From: Colias croceus
Lineage: Eukaryota; Arthropoda; Insecta; Lepidoptera; Pieridae
Direction of reading: 5' to 3'
Assembly (NCBI RefSeq): GCF_905220415.1
Contig: NC_059547.1
Coordinates: 7,452,501-7,516,500, forward strand
DNA: 64,000 nucleotides
The notes beneath the pieces were generated by a model that was given only the letters and a program-made list of their open reading frames with translations, was not told the origin of the DNA and made no database searches. This document shows positions 40,601 through 43,229 of the stretch, one piece after another (position 1 is the first letter of the stretch; each line of letters opens with the position of its first letter). Both the position numbers and the translations under genes were made by a program.

Positions 40601-40963
40601 ATAATATTGTTATTTTTCTGCTTTCCTAATTTTCTCATATACTTAAGTATAAAATAAAACTGATACACACACACCTATAAGACCATCTATCTAATCACCA
40701 TATTAACCAATGACGCATATCTAAACTTCATCTTAATTATACATACCGTAACCCAGGGATAGTGGTAATAACTTGTCCCTCCGAAGTGACCCAATGAACG
40801 TCAGGCGCTGGATGACCACTAGCCCGGCACACCGCATACGCGCCTCTCGTAGCGGGCCATAGAACCCTCGGAGGAGGCTCTGTGGTGAAATGTGGTCGCT
40901 TGTCTCCCGTACTCGCGGCTCGACCAATCGCTAATATAACCACTAATGCCCATTGTATTTGCC
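4479..40963 (-). CDS. Dscam-family cell-adhesion receptor (multi-exon gene, exons listed separately)
   Basis: Single-pass membrane receptor of the immunoglobulin superfamily, Dscam type. Family members mediate homophilic recognition at the neuronal surface (self-avoidance, tiling). Thirty-one exons join with GT-AG introns and consistent phase into about 1,709 codons. Domain order: signal peptide, Ig1-9 (about residues 25-884), FN1-4 (885-1313), Ig10 (1313-1400), FN5-6 (1400-1590), membrane helix (about 1602-1624), tail with PYATF. Dscam proteins are usually 1,900-2,000 residues, so some N- and C-terminal sequence is missing. No intact array of alternative Ig2/Ig3/Ig7 exons exists, which argues against Dscam1; I cannot tell Dscam2, 3 and 4 apart. 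Exons 8-13 are AT-rich in third positions, while FN, membrane and tail exons are strongly GC-rich. Start codon and true last exon are unproven. Confidence 0.93.
4972..5075 (-). CDS. Dscam exon 30: cytoplasmic tail segment
   Basis: Fits phase from the RRKR end of exon 29, reading SDVAVPRVTTSADKAVCGTY and RPPHSTPKLPPDPP, a proline-rich stretch of the kind SH3 domains bind (inference). Acceptor CATGTAG, donor GTTTGT, phase 1 out. GC-rich against AT-rich flanks. I do not recognise the exact tail family. Confidence 0.72.
5339..5642 (-). mobile_element. tRNA-derived SINE
   Basis: On the minus strand it starts with a tRNA-like head (GAGCAGTGGTGGCTCAGTGG, box B GGTTCGAGACC) and ends in a (GAT)n tail. 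Flanked by a 9-bp target duplication TTATCCGAT at 5330-5338 and 5643-5651. It lies in the intron between exons 29 and 30. Confidence 0.88.
5652..7440. other. Intron between membrane and tail exons
   Basis: AT-rich sequence with no convincing exon. The short open frames at 6099-6335 and 7012-7245 have no domain or codon signal. Confidence 0.5.
7441..7528 (-). pseudogene. Degenerate copy of membrane-helix exon 29
   Basis: Matches the VDAPFPATAG juxtamembrane segment and the LTILAIL end of the helix. An in-frame TAA replaces the start of the helix, about 35-40 bases of helix coding are missing, and the donor GT is lost. The copy is now split from its parent by a SINE carrying a Helitron, so the duplication is older than those insertions. 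Confidence 0.83.
7567..8049 (+). mobile_element. tRNA-derived SINE interrupted by a Helitron
   Basis: Head GGTTGGCTTGGTTGGTAGAA with box B-like GGGTTCCATTCCC, body ending GTGTGAAAATTGTCCTGAAA then TATTTATTTA. An uninterrupted relative is at 42953-43224. The 3' end stops about 4 bp from the exon 29 donor. Bases 7717-7938 are an inserted Lep1-type element. Confidence 0.85.
7717..7938 (+). mobile_element. Lep1-type non-autonomous Helitron
   Basis: Starts TCCATACTAATATTATAAAT, contains a (CTGT)n run, a conserved CTACTGAACCAATTTGCATG segment and a GC-rich 3' hairpin, and ends CTAGT. It is inserted within the SINE, between the two halves that are continuous in the 42.95 kb copy. Confidence 0.88.
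8055..8283 (-). CDS. Dscam exon 29: FN6 end and membrane helix
   Basis: Reads LTPGSRYRVAARASNEAGW (final FN3 strand), a juxtamembrane stretch, then the helix LALLLALCAALSLAALTILA followed by ILLRRKR, a positive stop-transfer end. Donor GTTAGT at 8054, phase 2 out. A SINE starts about 4 bp beyond this donor, and a degenerate copy of the helix part lies at 7441-7528. The single-pass orientation puts Ig/FN domains outside the cell. Confidence 0.94.
8290..8820. other. Intron between exons 28 and 29
   Basis: AT-rich; no further feature seen. Confidence 0.5.
8825..9137 (-). CDS. Dscam exon 28: FN5 end and FN6 start
   Basis: The largest exon here. It reads GEWRIQSATPGPVTLTGLRC, AYGSAGGPPGTEISIRTSGG, then the FN6 signature MWSDGGCGPVALKLEW (Dscam family: W-x-D-G-G-C-P) and VPVGGEVILGG. 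Acceptor AATTTCTAG, donor GTAAGT, phase 1 out. FN5 is poorly conserved in its last strand (YRAYGSAGG). Confidence 0.92.
9140..11600. other. Intron between exons 27 and 28 (part)
   Basis: AT-rich sequence of nearly 4 kb in total up to 12998. No exon seen. The open frame at 9520-9801 on the plus strand has no recognisable domain. Confidence 0.5.
11603..12235 (-). mobile_element. 5'-truncated LINE (non-LTR retrotransposon) 3' end
   Basis: Minus-strand frame 11932-12222 ends like a reverse-transcriptase ORF2 C-terminus (RSALYQKNASVMCVKIFNHI, KKLKAWLINHCFYSLNDFF). It is followed by a 3' UTR and a (ATTTC)n tail, seen as (GAAAT)n at 11603-11662 on the plus strand. CR1/Jockey-like, exact clade unknown; dead fragment. 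Confidence 0.75.
12657..12738. repeat. Two-copy direct repeat, 36-44 bp unit
   Basis: AGTATTCACACTTCAACAAT...CGATGTAT occurs at 12657-12692 and again at 12695-12738, where CAACAATT is further doubled. A local tandem duplication. Confidence 0.85.
12999..13228 (-). CDS. Dscam exon 27: Ig10 end and FN5 start
   Basis: Reads NLELTHADNYTCVAENPHGSD (second Ig10 cysteine), VTWRVIVLRPPSPPG linker, then a GC-rich FN5 opening LELELRPAPRAPG and FTLHWRLAAPE. Acceptor TTCCAACCAG, donor GTCAGT, phase 0 out. Confidence 0.91.
13696..13872 (-). CDS. Dscam exon 26: Ig10 first half
   Basis: Reads APARISSFGGVAVGSAG, cysteine in LSLRCAVGGAPPPA and tryptophan in KRWLRAGTPLHV. This is the lone Ig domain between FN4 and FN5 that marks Dscam proteins. 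Acceptor GCGCTTCCAG, donor GTGAGT, phase 1. It lies 3.2 kb from exon 25, across the nested transposons. Confidence 0.92.
14516..15340 (-). pseudogene. Tc1-type transposase, broken
   Basis: Catalyses cut-and-paste transposition in intact relatives. Fragments in order: GGSARTIRRRLCEENLH (HTH end); RFDFATKYEHWTEQEWKHVLF then HETKIN, where the first catalytic aspartate (usually DESKF) is changed; and FQHDNDSKHT ... DWPPYSPNLNPIENLW, which keeps the second aspartate and the glutamate in DD34E spacing. Several frame changes and stops separate the pieces, so it cannot be functional. Confidence 0.88.
15359..15546 (+). mobile_element. Lep1-type Helitron inside the Tc1 element
   Basis: Same family as 7717-7938, with TCCATACTAATATTATAAAT start, (CTGT)n and CTAGT end; the GC-rich part is shortened. 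It lies just upstream of the transposase fragments. Confidence 0.85.
16830..16953 (-). pseudogene. Degenerate copy of FN4 exon 25
   Basis: High similarity to the last two-thirds of exon 25 (LRAGRTYEAWARSATAAGDGPP) plus its GTGAGT donor and about 25 bp of the following intron (TAGAATATTCGAGAAC). A one-base deletion shifts the frame after GDG, and the original frame has a TAG. The first part of the exon and its acceptor have diverged beyond use. The repeat unit is roughly 200 bp. Confidence 0.87.
17028..17209 (-). CDS. Dscam exon 25: FN4 second half
   Basis: Reads NVTRVSTCVEGEEGAECART, LRGLRASRTYEAWARAATAAGDGPPS and VVACQTTALG. The alanine-rich strand is otherwise a normal FN3 F-G pair. Acceptor CTTTCGTAG, donor GTGAGT, phase 1 out. 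A 1-base-deleted copy including the donor flank follows at 16830-16953. Confidence 0.93.
17538..17667 (-). CDS. Dscam exon 24: FN4 first half
   Basis: Reads VPSAPSGIKLIALSERSLRA and SWLPPVEPNGRLTHYSLYIK, very close to the Dscam FN4 pattern (VPSxPxxIK ... PNGxLxxYxxY). Acceptor CTTATATAG, donor GTATGT, phase 2 out. Confidence 0.94.
18268..18391 (-). CDS. Dscam exon 23: FN3 second half
   Basis: Reads GEETTVSRLTPYSEYDIRVRAHNAAGDGPLSPP, a canonical FN3 E-F-G run, ending CRTDEDG. Acceptor TTTTTTACCAG, donor GTAAGT. Phase 0 in, 1 out. Confidence 0.94.
18569..18646 (-). pseudogene. Truncated copy of FN3 exon 22
   Basis: Begins 23 bp after the exon 22 donor with a retained TGCCCAG acceptor-like end. 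It reads in frame GSPEVDSCVSSSSTSLRVMWR, against GSPEGLACVSSGSTSLRVSWR in the parent, then runs into a TGA about 26 codons in. It lacks the second part of the exon and any donor, and the gap is too short to be an intron. Confidence 0.82.
18670..18851 (-). CDS. Dscam exon 22: FN3 first half
   Basis: Reads PPSGSPEGLACVSSGSTSL and the FN tryptophan in RVSWRAPEPDSRGGLITHYTLQY. Acceptor ATCCCCCAG, donor GTAGGA at 18669, phase 0 out. A truncated copy starts only 23 bp past the donor. Confidence 0.93.
18895..20220. other. Intron between exons 21 and 22
   Basis: AT-rich, no exon or clear mobile element seen. Confidence 0.5.
20245..20269 (-). pseudogene. Possible fragment of FN2 exon 21
   Basis: About 25 bases downstream of exon 21 resemble the SDESKGN-coding segment (GTCAGACGA and GCAAGGG are shared), embedded before a CTT/AAG simple repeat. 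Too short to be sure; reported because other FN exons show clearer downstream copies. Confidence 0.35.
20338..20581 (-). CDS. Dscam exon 21: FN2 remainder
   Basis: Reads PPPRETWHGTLLGYTIRWWE, an acidic/serine-rich insertion (ASDESKGNSDNASESGASAD), then LRGLKPATRYAVSVRGYNAAGNGPAS, a full FN3 F-G strand. Acceptor CAACTCTCAG, donor GTAAGT. Phase 0 in, 1 out. Very GC-rich. Confidence 0.93.
21305..21540. mobile_element. MITE-like repeat next to exon 20
   Basis: Starts GACGGGTTGCACTCCAGGAG and AGAAGTGAAAACTT; the other end carries the inverted AAGTTTTCACTTC and AACGGGTTGTC. It shares the GAAGTGAAA(A)CTT core with the repeat at 57443-57662. It ends about 15 bp from the exon 20 donor. Confidence 0.6.
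21555..21625 (-). CDS. Dscam exon 20: FN2 start
   Basis: A 71-base exon reading APGGVPRDISLRALRARELL and VTWQ, the FN3 A/B strands and tryptophan. Acceptor TCTCCTTAG, donor GTAAGG, phase 0 out. A MITE-like repeat ends about 15 bp beyond the donor. Confidence 0.88.
21640..23200. other. Intron between exons 19 and 20
   Basis: AT-rich; plus-strand frame 21761-21985 and minus-strand frame 22395-22598 show no domain. Nothing else seen. Confidence 0.5.
23221..23266 (-). pseudogene. Fragment of FN1 exon 19
   Basis: About 45 bases similar to the exon 19 segment encoding GALISALFPDTR, with a clear core (GCGCTnATATCAG, then CCnGACAC). It lies about 60 bp beyond the exon 19 donor, shows many substitutions and has no splice sites. 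It stands out as a GC-rich patch in AT-rich intron. Confidence 0.6.
23328..23467 (-). CDS. Dscam exon 19: FN1 second half
   Basis: Reads GPGRAGALISALFPDTRY and VLRLAAHNDVGASPYTAPL, the Y-x-L/V-R-x-x-AxNxxG strand typical of FN3 domains, ending FTTREEG. Acceptor CCACAAACAG, donor GTGAGT. Phase 2 in, 1 out. A fragmentary copy lies at 23221-23266. Confidence 0.93.
23637..23813. mobile_element. Short MITE with imperfect terminal inverted repeats
   Basis: Left end TTGGCACATCTCGTGCTACG... and the reverse complement of the right end (TTGGCACACTGCCCTGCATC...) align over about 42 bp with several mismatches, both reaching AAATGCG. Total about 177 bp, non-coding. It lies in the intron between exons 18 and 19. 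Confidence 0.5.
24519..24732 (-). CDS. Dscam exon 18: FN1 first half
   Basis: Reads ERPSVPEEVRISEVWSRRA and the FN tryptophan in RVTWRAARNTAVSQYALQY, as in Dscam FN1. GC-rich. Acceptor ATGCCACACAG, donor GTAAGT, phase 2 out. The intron before it is about 1.0 kb. Confidence 0.92.
24740..25520. other. Intron between exons 17 and 18
   Basis: AT-rich; nothing seen apart from the exon 17 copy at its high-coordinate end. Confidence 0.5.
25525..25642 (-). pseudogene. Degenerate copy of Ig9 exon 17
   Basis: Follows exon 17 by about 100 bp. It matches the stretch from the SEITITHA strand to the LFVKG end and keeps a GTAAG donor, and a new CTTAG acceptor-like site sits at its start. Three separate one-base insertions break the frame (near HAGPEH, ARNLYG and FRLF). 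It is clearly derived from exon 17 and is not translatable as an Ig strand. Confidence 0.85.
25745..25902 (-). CDS. Dscam exon 17: Ig9 second half
   Basis: Reads GSGGVEMRDLGN, MMSEITITHAGPEH and the second cysteine in GDYRCLARNLYGTDELIF, ending LFVKG. The acceptor (AAATTAATAG at 25903) is poor in pyrimidines but is the one that completes the split codon from exon 16. Donor GTGAGT. A three-indel copy follows at 25525-25642. The intron before it is 1.7 kb. Confidence 0.88.
25910..27630. other. Intron between exons 16 and 17
   Basis: AT-rich, 1.7 kb; no exon or recognised repeat. Confidence 0.5.
27638..27782 (-). CDS. Dscam exon 16: Ig9 first half
   Basis: Reads EPPKLTRGGGGGETQWVVRG, cysteine in ARLTCSVRGEPEI and tryptophan in IHWTHDSRPL. 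Acceptor TTCGTGTAG, donor GTAAGT, phase 2 out. The run of five glycines before strand B is unusual. Confidence 0.9.
28043..28228 (-). CDS. Dscam exon 15: Ig8 second half
   Basis: Reads ENWRHILWGQTES, LLADGTVWVRAAT and the second cysteine in GWYRCTARVQH, closing FYLDVRG. Acceptor CATATAACAG, donor GTGAGAC. Phase 1 in and out. Confidence 0.92.
28531..28650 (-). CDS. Dscam exon 14: Ig8 first half
   Basis: Reads EAPLWVWRAQNTSVSAG, cysteine in VLLPCSAKGQPMP and tryptophan in ISWEFSTG. Acceptor CTCTTAACAG, donor GTTAGT. Phase 1 in and out. Confidence 0.92.
28951..29086 (-). CDS. Dscam exon 13: Ig7 second half
   Basis: Reads FFTILVIQDLNSMHSG and the second cysteine in EYSCRATNDFGTVSHTASL, a textbook Dscam Ig strand. 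Only 69 bp of intron separates it from exon 12. Acceptor ATTTCTCAG, donor GTAGGT, phase 1 out. Confidence 0.93.
29156..29301 (-). CDS. Dscam exon 12: Ig7 first half
   Basis: Reads PPKIVPFQFPEELEVGG, cysteine in ATCSLVSGDKPI and tryptophan in FSWHKDNLPIP, the Dscam Ig7 signature (PPxIxPFxF ... SGDxPI). This half-domain is an alternative-exon array in Dscam1 and a pair in fly Dscam2. Here one copy is visible. Donor GTAAGT, phase 0 out. Confidence 0.92.
29526..29704 (-). CDS. Dscam exon 11: Ig6 remainder
   Basis: Starts KEVIWRREDGS (Ig tryptophan), then GILRLPSVRGSASG and the second cysteine in SYTCEVRAES, ending RTVRIEVH. Acceptor TTAATTTAAG is weak in pyrimidines but is the one that keeps phase. 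Donor GTAAGT, phase 1 out. Confidence 0.88.
29986..30076 (-). CDS. Dscam exon 10: Ig6 start
   Basis: A short 91-base exon reading GPPNIRYLPPMHVKVEADV and the first Ig6 cysteine in LYCPYSGYPIK, close to the Dscam Ig6 pattern (YCPxxGYPI). Donor GTAAGT, acceptor TTTCTAG. Phase 1 in, 2 out. Confidence 0.9.
30289..30455 (-). CDS. Dscam exon 9: Ig5 second half
   Basis: Reads YTINTRAESLPGSEEGN and STLSITIRSADEGG, with the second cysteine in RYGCNATNSGGS and the linker RLNVFG. Acceptor AATTTTAG, donor GTAATATT. Phase 2 in, phase 1 out. Confidence 0.92.
30688..30835 (-). CDS. Dscam exon 8: Ig5 first half
   Basis: Reads DRPPRLITTFSEAITRVGQ, first cysteine in ALRCAATGIPSP, tryptophan in IFWTLDDRPLP. 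Donor GTAAGT, acceptor GTTTTAG. Phase 1 in, phase 2 out. Codon use turns AT-rich from here to exon 13. Confidence 0.92.
31162..31381 (-). CDS. Dscam exon 7: complete Ig4
   Basis: One exon holds the whole domain: first cysteine in GSFNCSVSGG, tryptophan in TISWQHEGRPL, second cysteine in AGLYQCTAYD. A phase 0 acceptor (AATTTCCAG) joins NPNPL to MLGTGG; donor GTAATATT, phase 1 out. Serine/glycine-rich near the start (GTGGSGS). Confidence 0.9.
31697..31822 (-). pseudogene. Degenerate copy of Ig3 exon 6
   Basis: Nearly identical to the second two-thirds of exon 6: LVLAAVRAHHATRYAC then PRVIVRLIVYEPL and NPNPL, ending in an intact GTAAGT donor. A net loss of 13 bases after the cysteine codon shifts the frame, and upstream similarity fades before any usable acceptor. 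It cannot encode an Ig strand in one frame. Close similarity suggests a recent duplication or ongoing gene conversion with the parent. Confidence 0.85.
31944..32142 (-). CDS. Dscam exon 6: Ig3 remainder
   Basis: Starts C TGG CAG after a pyrimidine-rich acceptor (CTGTCACTTAG). It supplies the Ig3 tryptophan (TWQRQDASG) and second cysteine (TRYACAAGD), and ends in the linker VYEPLTVTVNPNPL. Donor GTGAGT, phase 0 out. The exon is very GC-rich. A frameshifted partial copy lies 122 bp downstream (31697-31822). Confidence 0.9.
32455..32541 (+). mobile_element. 3' end of a SINE with (GAT)n tail
   Basis: GGGCTCAGTGGCGTGCCATG ... CAGCAGTGGACAAATGTAGG followed by (ATG)n. This is the same type of 3' tail as the 5339-5642 SINE, here in plus orientation and 5'-truncated. 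Confidence 0.7.
32665..32770 (-). CDS. Dscam exon 5: Ig3 start
   Basis: Reads ESSWLESVEVNSIEARAGD and the first Ig3 cysteine in VILPCILRHSN. Acceptor TTGTGTAG, perfect donor GTGAGT. It ends in phase 2 inside a threonine codon; only an acceptor placing C-TGG next restores the Ig tryptophan, which fixes the start of exon 6. Confidence 0.88.
33313..33441 (-). CDS. Dscam exon 4: Ig2 second half
   Basis: Reads DTRWISGAGGLLLGSDLTQ and the second cysteine in ADYSCIAVDTPS, the typical D-x-Y-x-C Ig strand. Donor GTAAG, acceptor TTCCTATAG. It sits 327 bp downstream of exon 3 and keeps phase 1. Confidence 0.9.
33769..33927 (-). CDS. Dscam exon 3: Ig2 first half
   Basis: Begins VEDNVLSHSVRQLIPAKIGG, with the first Ig2 cysteine in VLLRCELS and the core tryptophan in VKWLQDGLPL. 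Donor GTAAAT at 33763-33768, acceptor ATCGTATAG. Phases 1 in and 1 out. In Dscam1 this half-domain is the hypervariable exon 4 array; here there is only one copy. Confidence 0.9.
34085..34200. mobile_element. Fragment of a Helitron-like repeat
   Basis: ATCAAAATCCGTTGTGTTGT and TTTAAAGAT match, in the opposite orientation, the copy at 56229-56402 (reverse of ACTACGCAACGGATTTTGAT). No ends recognised. Confidence 0.5.
34200..36650. other. Intron between exons 2 and 3
   Basis: AT-rich; minus-strand frame 35773-35982 has no domain. Nothing else supported. Confidence 0.5.
36664..36809 (-). CDS. Dscam exon 2: Ig1 second half
   Basis: Completes the arginine codon split from exon 1, then reads HVLSDGRLVVG and the second Ig1 cysteine in VLRCRASNRAGV. 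Acceptor GTCATAG, donor GTAATTG. A glycine-rich insertion (DAGGGGN) before the cysteine strand is unusual for this loop. About 3.9 kb of intron separates it from exon 1, and about 2.7 kb from exon 3. Phase 2 in, phase 1 out. Confidence 0.9.
36830..38200. other. Intron between exons 1 and 2 (first part)
   Basis: AT-rich; no exon seen. Confidence 0.5.
38203..38433 (-). mobile_element. Lep1-type Helitron
   Basis: Reverse-orientation copy of the 7717-7938 family. It begins ACTAG (the reversed CTAGT end), has the CCCGCG...CGCGCAGTCAAAGAAA hairpin arm, (ACAG)n, and ends ATTTATAATATTAGTATGGA. Confidence 0.88.
38434..40550. other. Intron between exons 1 and 2 (second part)
   Basis: AT-rich, no exon or recognised repeat other than the palindrome at 40558-40608. 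Confidence 0.5.
40558..40608. repeat. Perfect 25-bp-arm palindrome
   Basis: Arms 40558-40582 and 40584-40608 are exact reverse complements with a one-base spacer; the sequence starts AATATTATACTATGAAATAT. It lies about 140 bp past the exon 1 donor inside intron 1. Confidence 0.93.
40747..40963 (-). CDS. Dscam exon 1: signal peptide end and Ig1 first half
   Basis: Acceptor TTGTTACAG at the high-coordinate end, donor GTATGT at 40741-40746. The frame opens with QIQWALVVILAIGRAAS, the hydrophobic core and cleavage region of a signal peptide, so the start codon must lie in an upstream exon. It then gives FTTEPPPRVLW, cysteine in AVCRASGHPAPD, tryptophan in VHWVTSEG and VPGLR-type IPGLR. This matches the first Dscam Ig domain. 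It ends in phase 2 (CG), completed by the 36.8 kb exon. Confidence 0.9.
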
Positions 40964-41097
40964 CTGTAACAATATGTTCGTGTTAATGATTTGGCAAAAA
41001 AATTTATAGGTTATGAAACTATTATTGGAGAAATATGAATATTATTTACTACTGAAGAAAAATGCATTATCTAAACTTAAAAACACTAAAAATGCTT

Positions 41098-41212
41098 GAA
41101 AGAAATTGCTTGAAGCAATAAAGCCGCCCGTTGCATAAAATGTCCTGTCTGTGTGTGTGAAATTTGTATTTATGTTTGTGTATGCAATAAAGATTTTAAA
41201 TAAATAAATAAA
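41098..41212 (+). mobile_element. Retroelement 3' end (fragment)
   Basis: GAAATTGCTTGAAGCAATAA, GCCGCCCGTTGCATAAAATG, TCCTGTCTGTGTGTGTGAAA and an AATAAAG ... (AAATA)n end resemble the 3' UTR tails of lepidopteran LINEs. No coding part is present. Confidence 0.5.
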
Positions 41213-41219
41213 AATTTCG

Positions 41220-42940
41220 GTATTTAAAATAACAACACAAAAACTTCTGATTCGTATTATTACCGACTTACAGTATTTTGGTTAAGCTTATATTATAAAC
41301 TAATAGGTAGGTAGGTATGTTATTATTTATATACTAAATACCTATATTATATAGTATCTACCTGCAATTATTTATATTTTGGTTAAAAAATAATAACGCG
41401 ACGACCGCGACGTATTCTAAAAGATGGTAAAAGTAAAAAATTGTTCATTAAAAAATAAATCTTTCCCGCCAAATTCTTTCCAGCCATCATCAAGTTAATC
41501 AACAAGGCCTTGAACACAGATAATAAAATATCATGATAATAATACGAGGAAACGAATATAAAACTATTGAAAATTTAATTACAGTAATAATTTCAAAAAA
41601 ATGCTAAAACATAATATTAAATCAACAATGTTTCGTTTTTGAACGTTTCATGTGTGATATATTTTTTTGCAAACGGCATTATTAGTCTGTGCTCATTTTT
41701 TTTAACTTATTGCTAGATATTATCTGTGTCCTAAGAATCTGGTTATAAAAATAATACAATGGATATTCAAATAATTCAAAACATAATTTATTTTATGCTT
41801 AAATAATATAGGTTATATTTTTATTAGATTAAATAGTTATATCAATTAAATAATGTTTCTACTTCGAATGTAATTGTTGTGTATGCAGTGCTAGGTACGT
41901 TGGTAAATATTGTGTAATAATATTTAGAGAGACGTTTTTAATATTATTTATTATTAATGATATTTTTTAGTTCTGGAATCTGTCCGTACATACATGTTTT
42001 TTCGACTAAAAAACTTTTTTGGTGGATAAATAACTACAACAAGGTAACGTCACTATCATTTGTTTTGAATATTGCATTCTAAAGAAAGTTTGAAATAGAA
42101 TTATTTTCTCTATAAATAAAAATGAACAGAAATGCTAAGGTACCTATCTAACTGTTGAGTTGTTTCTTTGTTGTGTTTAAATATTAAATAATAATATAAA
42201 ATTAATGTTATAATTATTGAAAAAGTAATGCGAAGGTACATACATAGTTAACGTTAGTTACAAAACAAAACACTTCAAAGCCTTCCTAAATAGTATTAGT
42301 GAATTACGCTGCTTCGTTTTGTCTTCTAAATGTAAATATGTACGTTTATTCGTCAAGAATAAATATATAAGTAAATTTATCATCAACTATCGAAGGTGTA
42401 AGTACTTAATTTTGCTTTTACGAATTTTTCTGAATATTAATTGTCCTTATTTTATTGTGTTTTCGGATTGAGTAATTATATCTCTGTGGTAATATCAAAT
42501 AAATTATTTTCAATTAGCAATTAAATACTTTCAACCATTTATAGCCTAACTATATAACACGATATGTTTATTGTTTATATTGTAAAAAATACCTATCTAC
42601 AAATTGCATGATTTATCATAACATATGATTTGACATATTTTTAGAATAAAAGAATAAATGTAATATTAGTTTCCGAGGTATGTATAAGTATAATGGAGAC
42701 TATTCGAAATTCAATTGAATAATATGTAATTTCCAAATGTATTGTATCCATATTCCATTTATTTAAACAATATTTAAATTTGAAATTATCAAACATTTCT
42801 AACAATACCTACCTATATTGTGAAAAATACAGACTTGATATCTCAATAAAAATGTTAAACACGAATAATGTCTACAAGAAACTTATAAGTGCTGTGTAAC
42901 TTGATGTATCTATTAAATTTACTTTTATTTACTTCCACTT
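41220..42940. other. Upstream AT-rich sequence
   Basis: Probably the long first intron of the Dscam gene; no coding signal. Confidence 0.45.
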
Positions 42941-42952
42941 GTTTCAGATTCA

Positions 42953-43224
42953 GACTGACGGGTTGGCTTGTTTGGTGACCCTGCCTTCCAAGCCGGTGGT
43001 CGTGGGTTTTATTCCCAACCAGGACAAATATTTGTATTATGAACAAACAAACATCTATTGTTTGCTCTGTGTCTGGGTGTTAATTATCTATTTAAGTATT
43101 TATTTAAAATTATATATATGTATTTATGTTACCAGCCATCTGGTTTCCATATCACAAGCGAAAGCTTAGTATGAGACCAGAGCGTGCCGTGTGTGAAAAT
43201 TGTCCTGAAATATTTATTTATTTG
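42953..43224 (+). mobile_element. tRNA-derived SINE, uninterrupted copy
   Basis: Same family as 7567-8049: GACGGGTTGGCTTGTTTGGT, box B-like GTGGGTTTTATTCCC, GTGTCTGGGTGTTAATTATC, end CCTGAAATATTTATTTATTT. It shows the empty site of the Helitron found in the other copy. Confidence 0.85.
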
Positions 43225-43229
43225 TTTAA

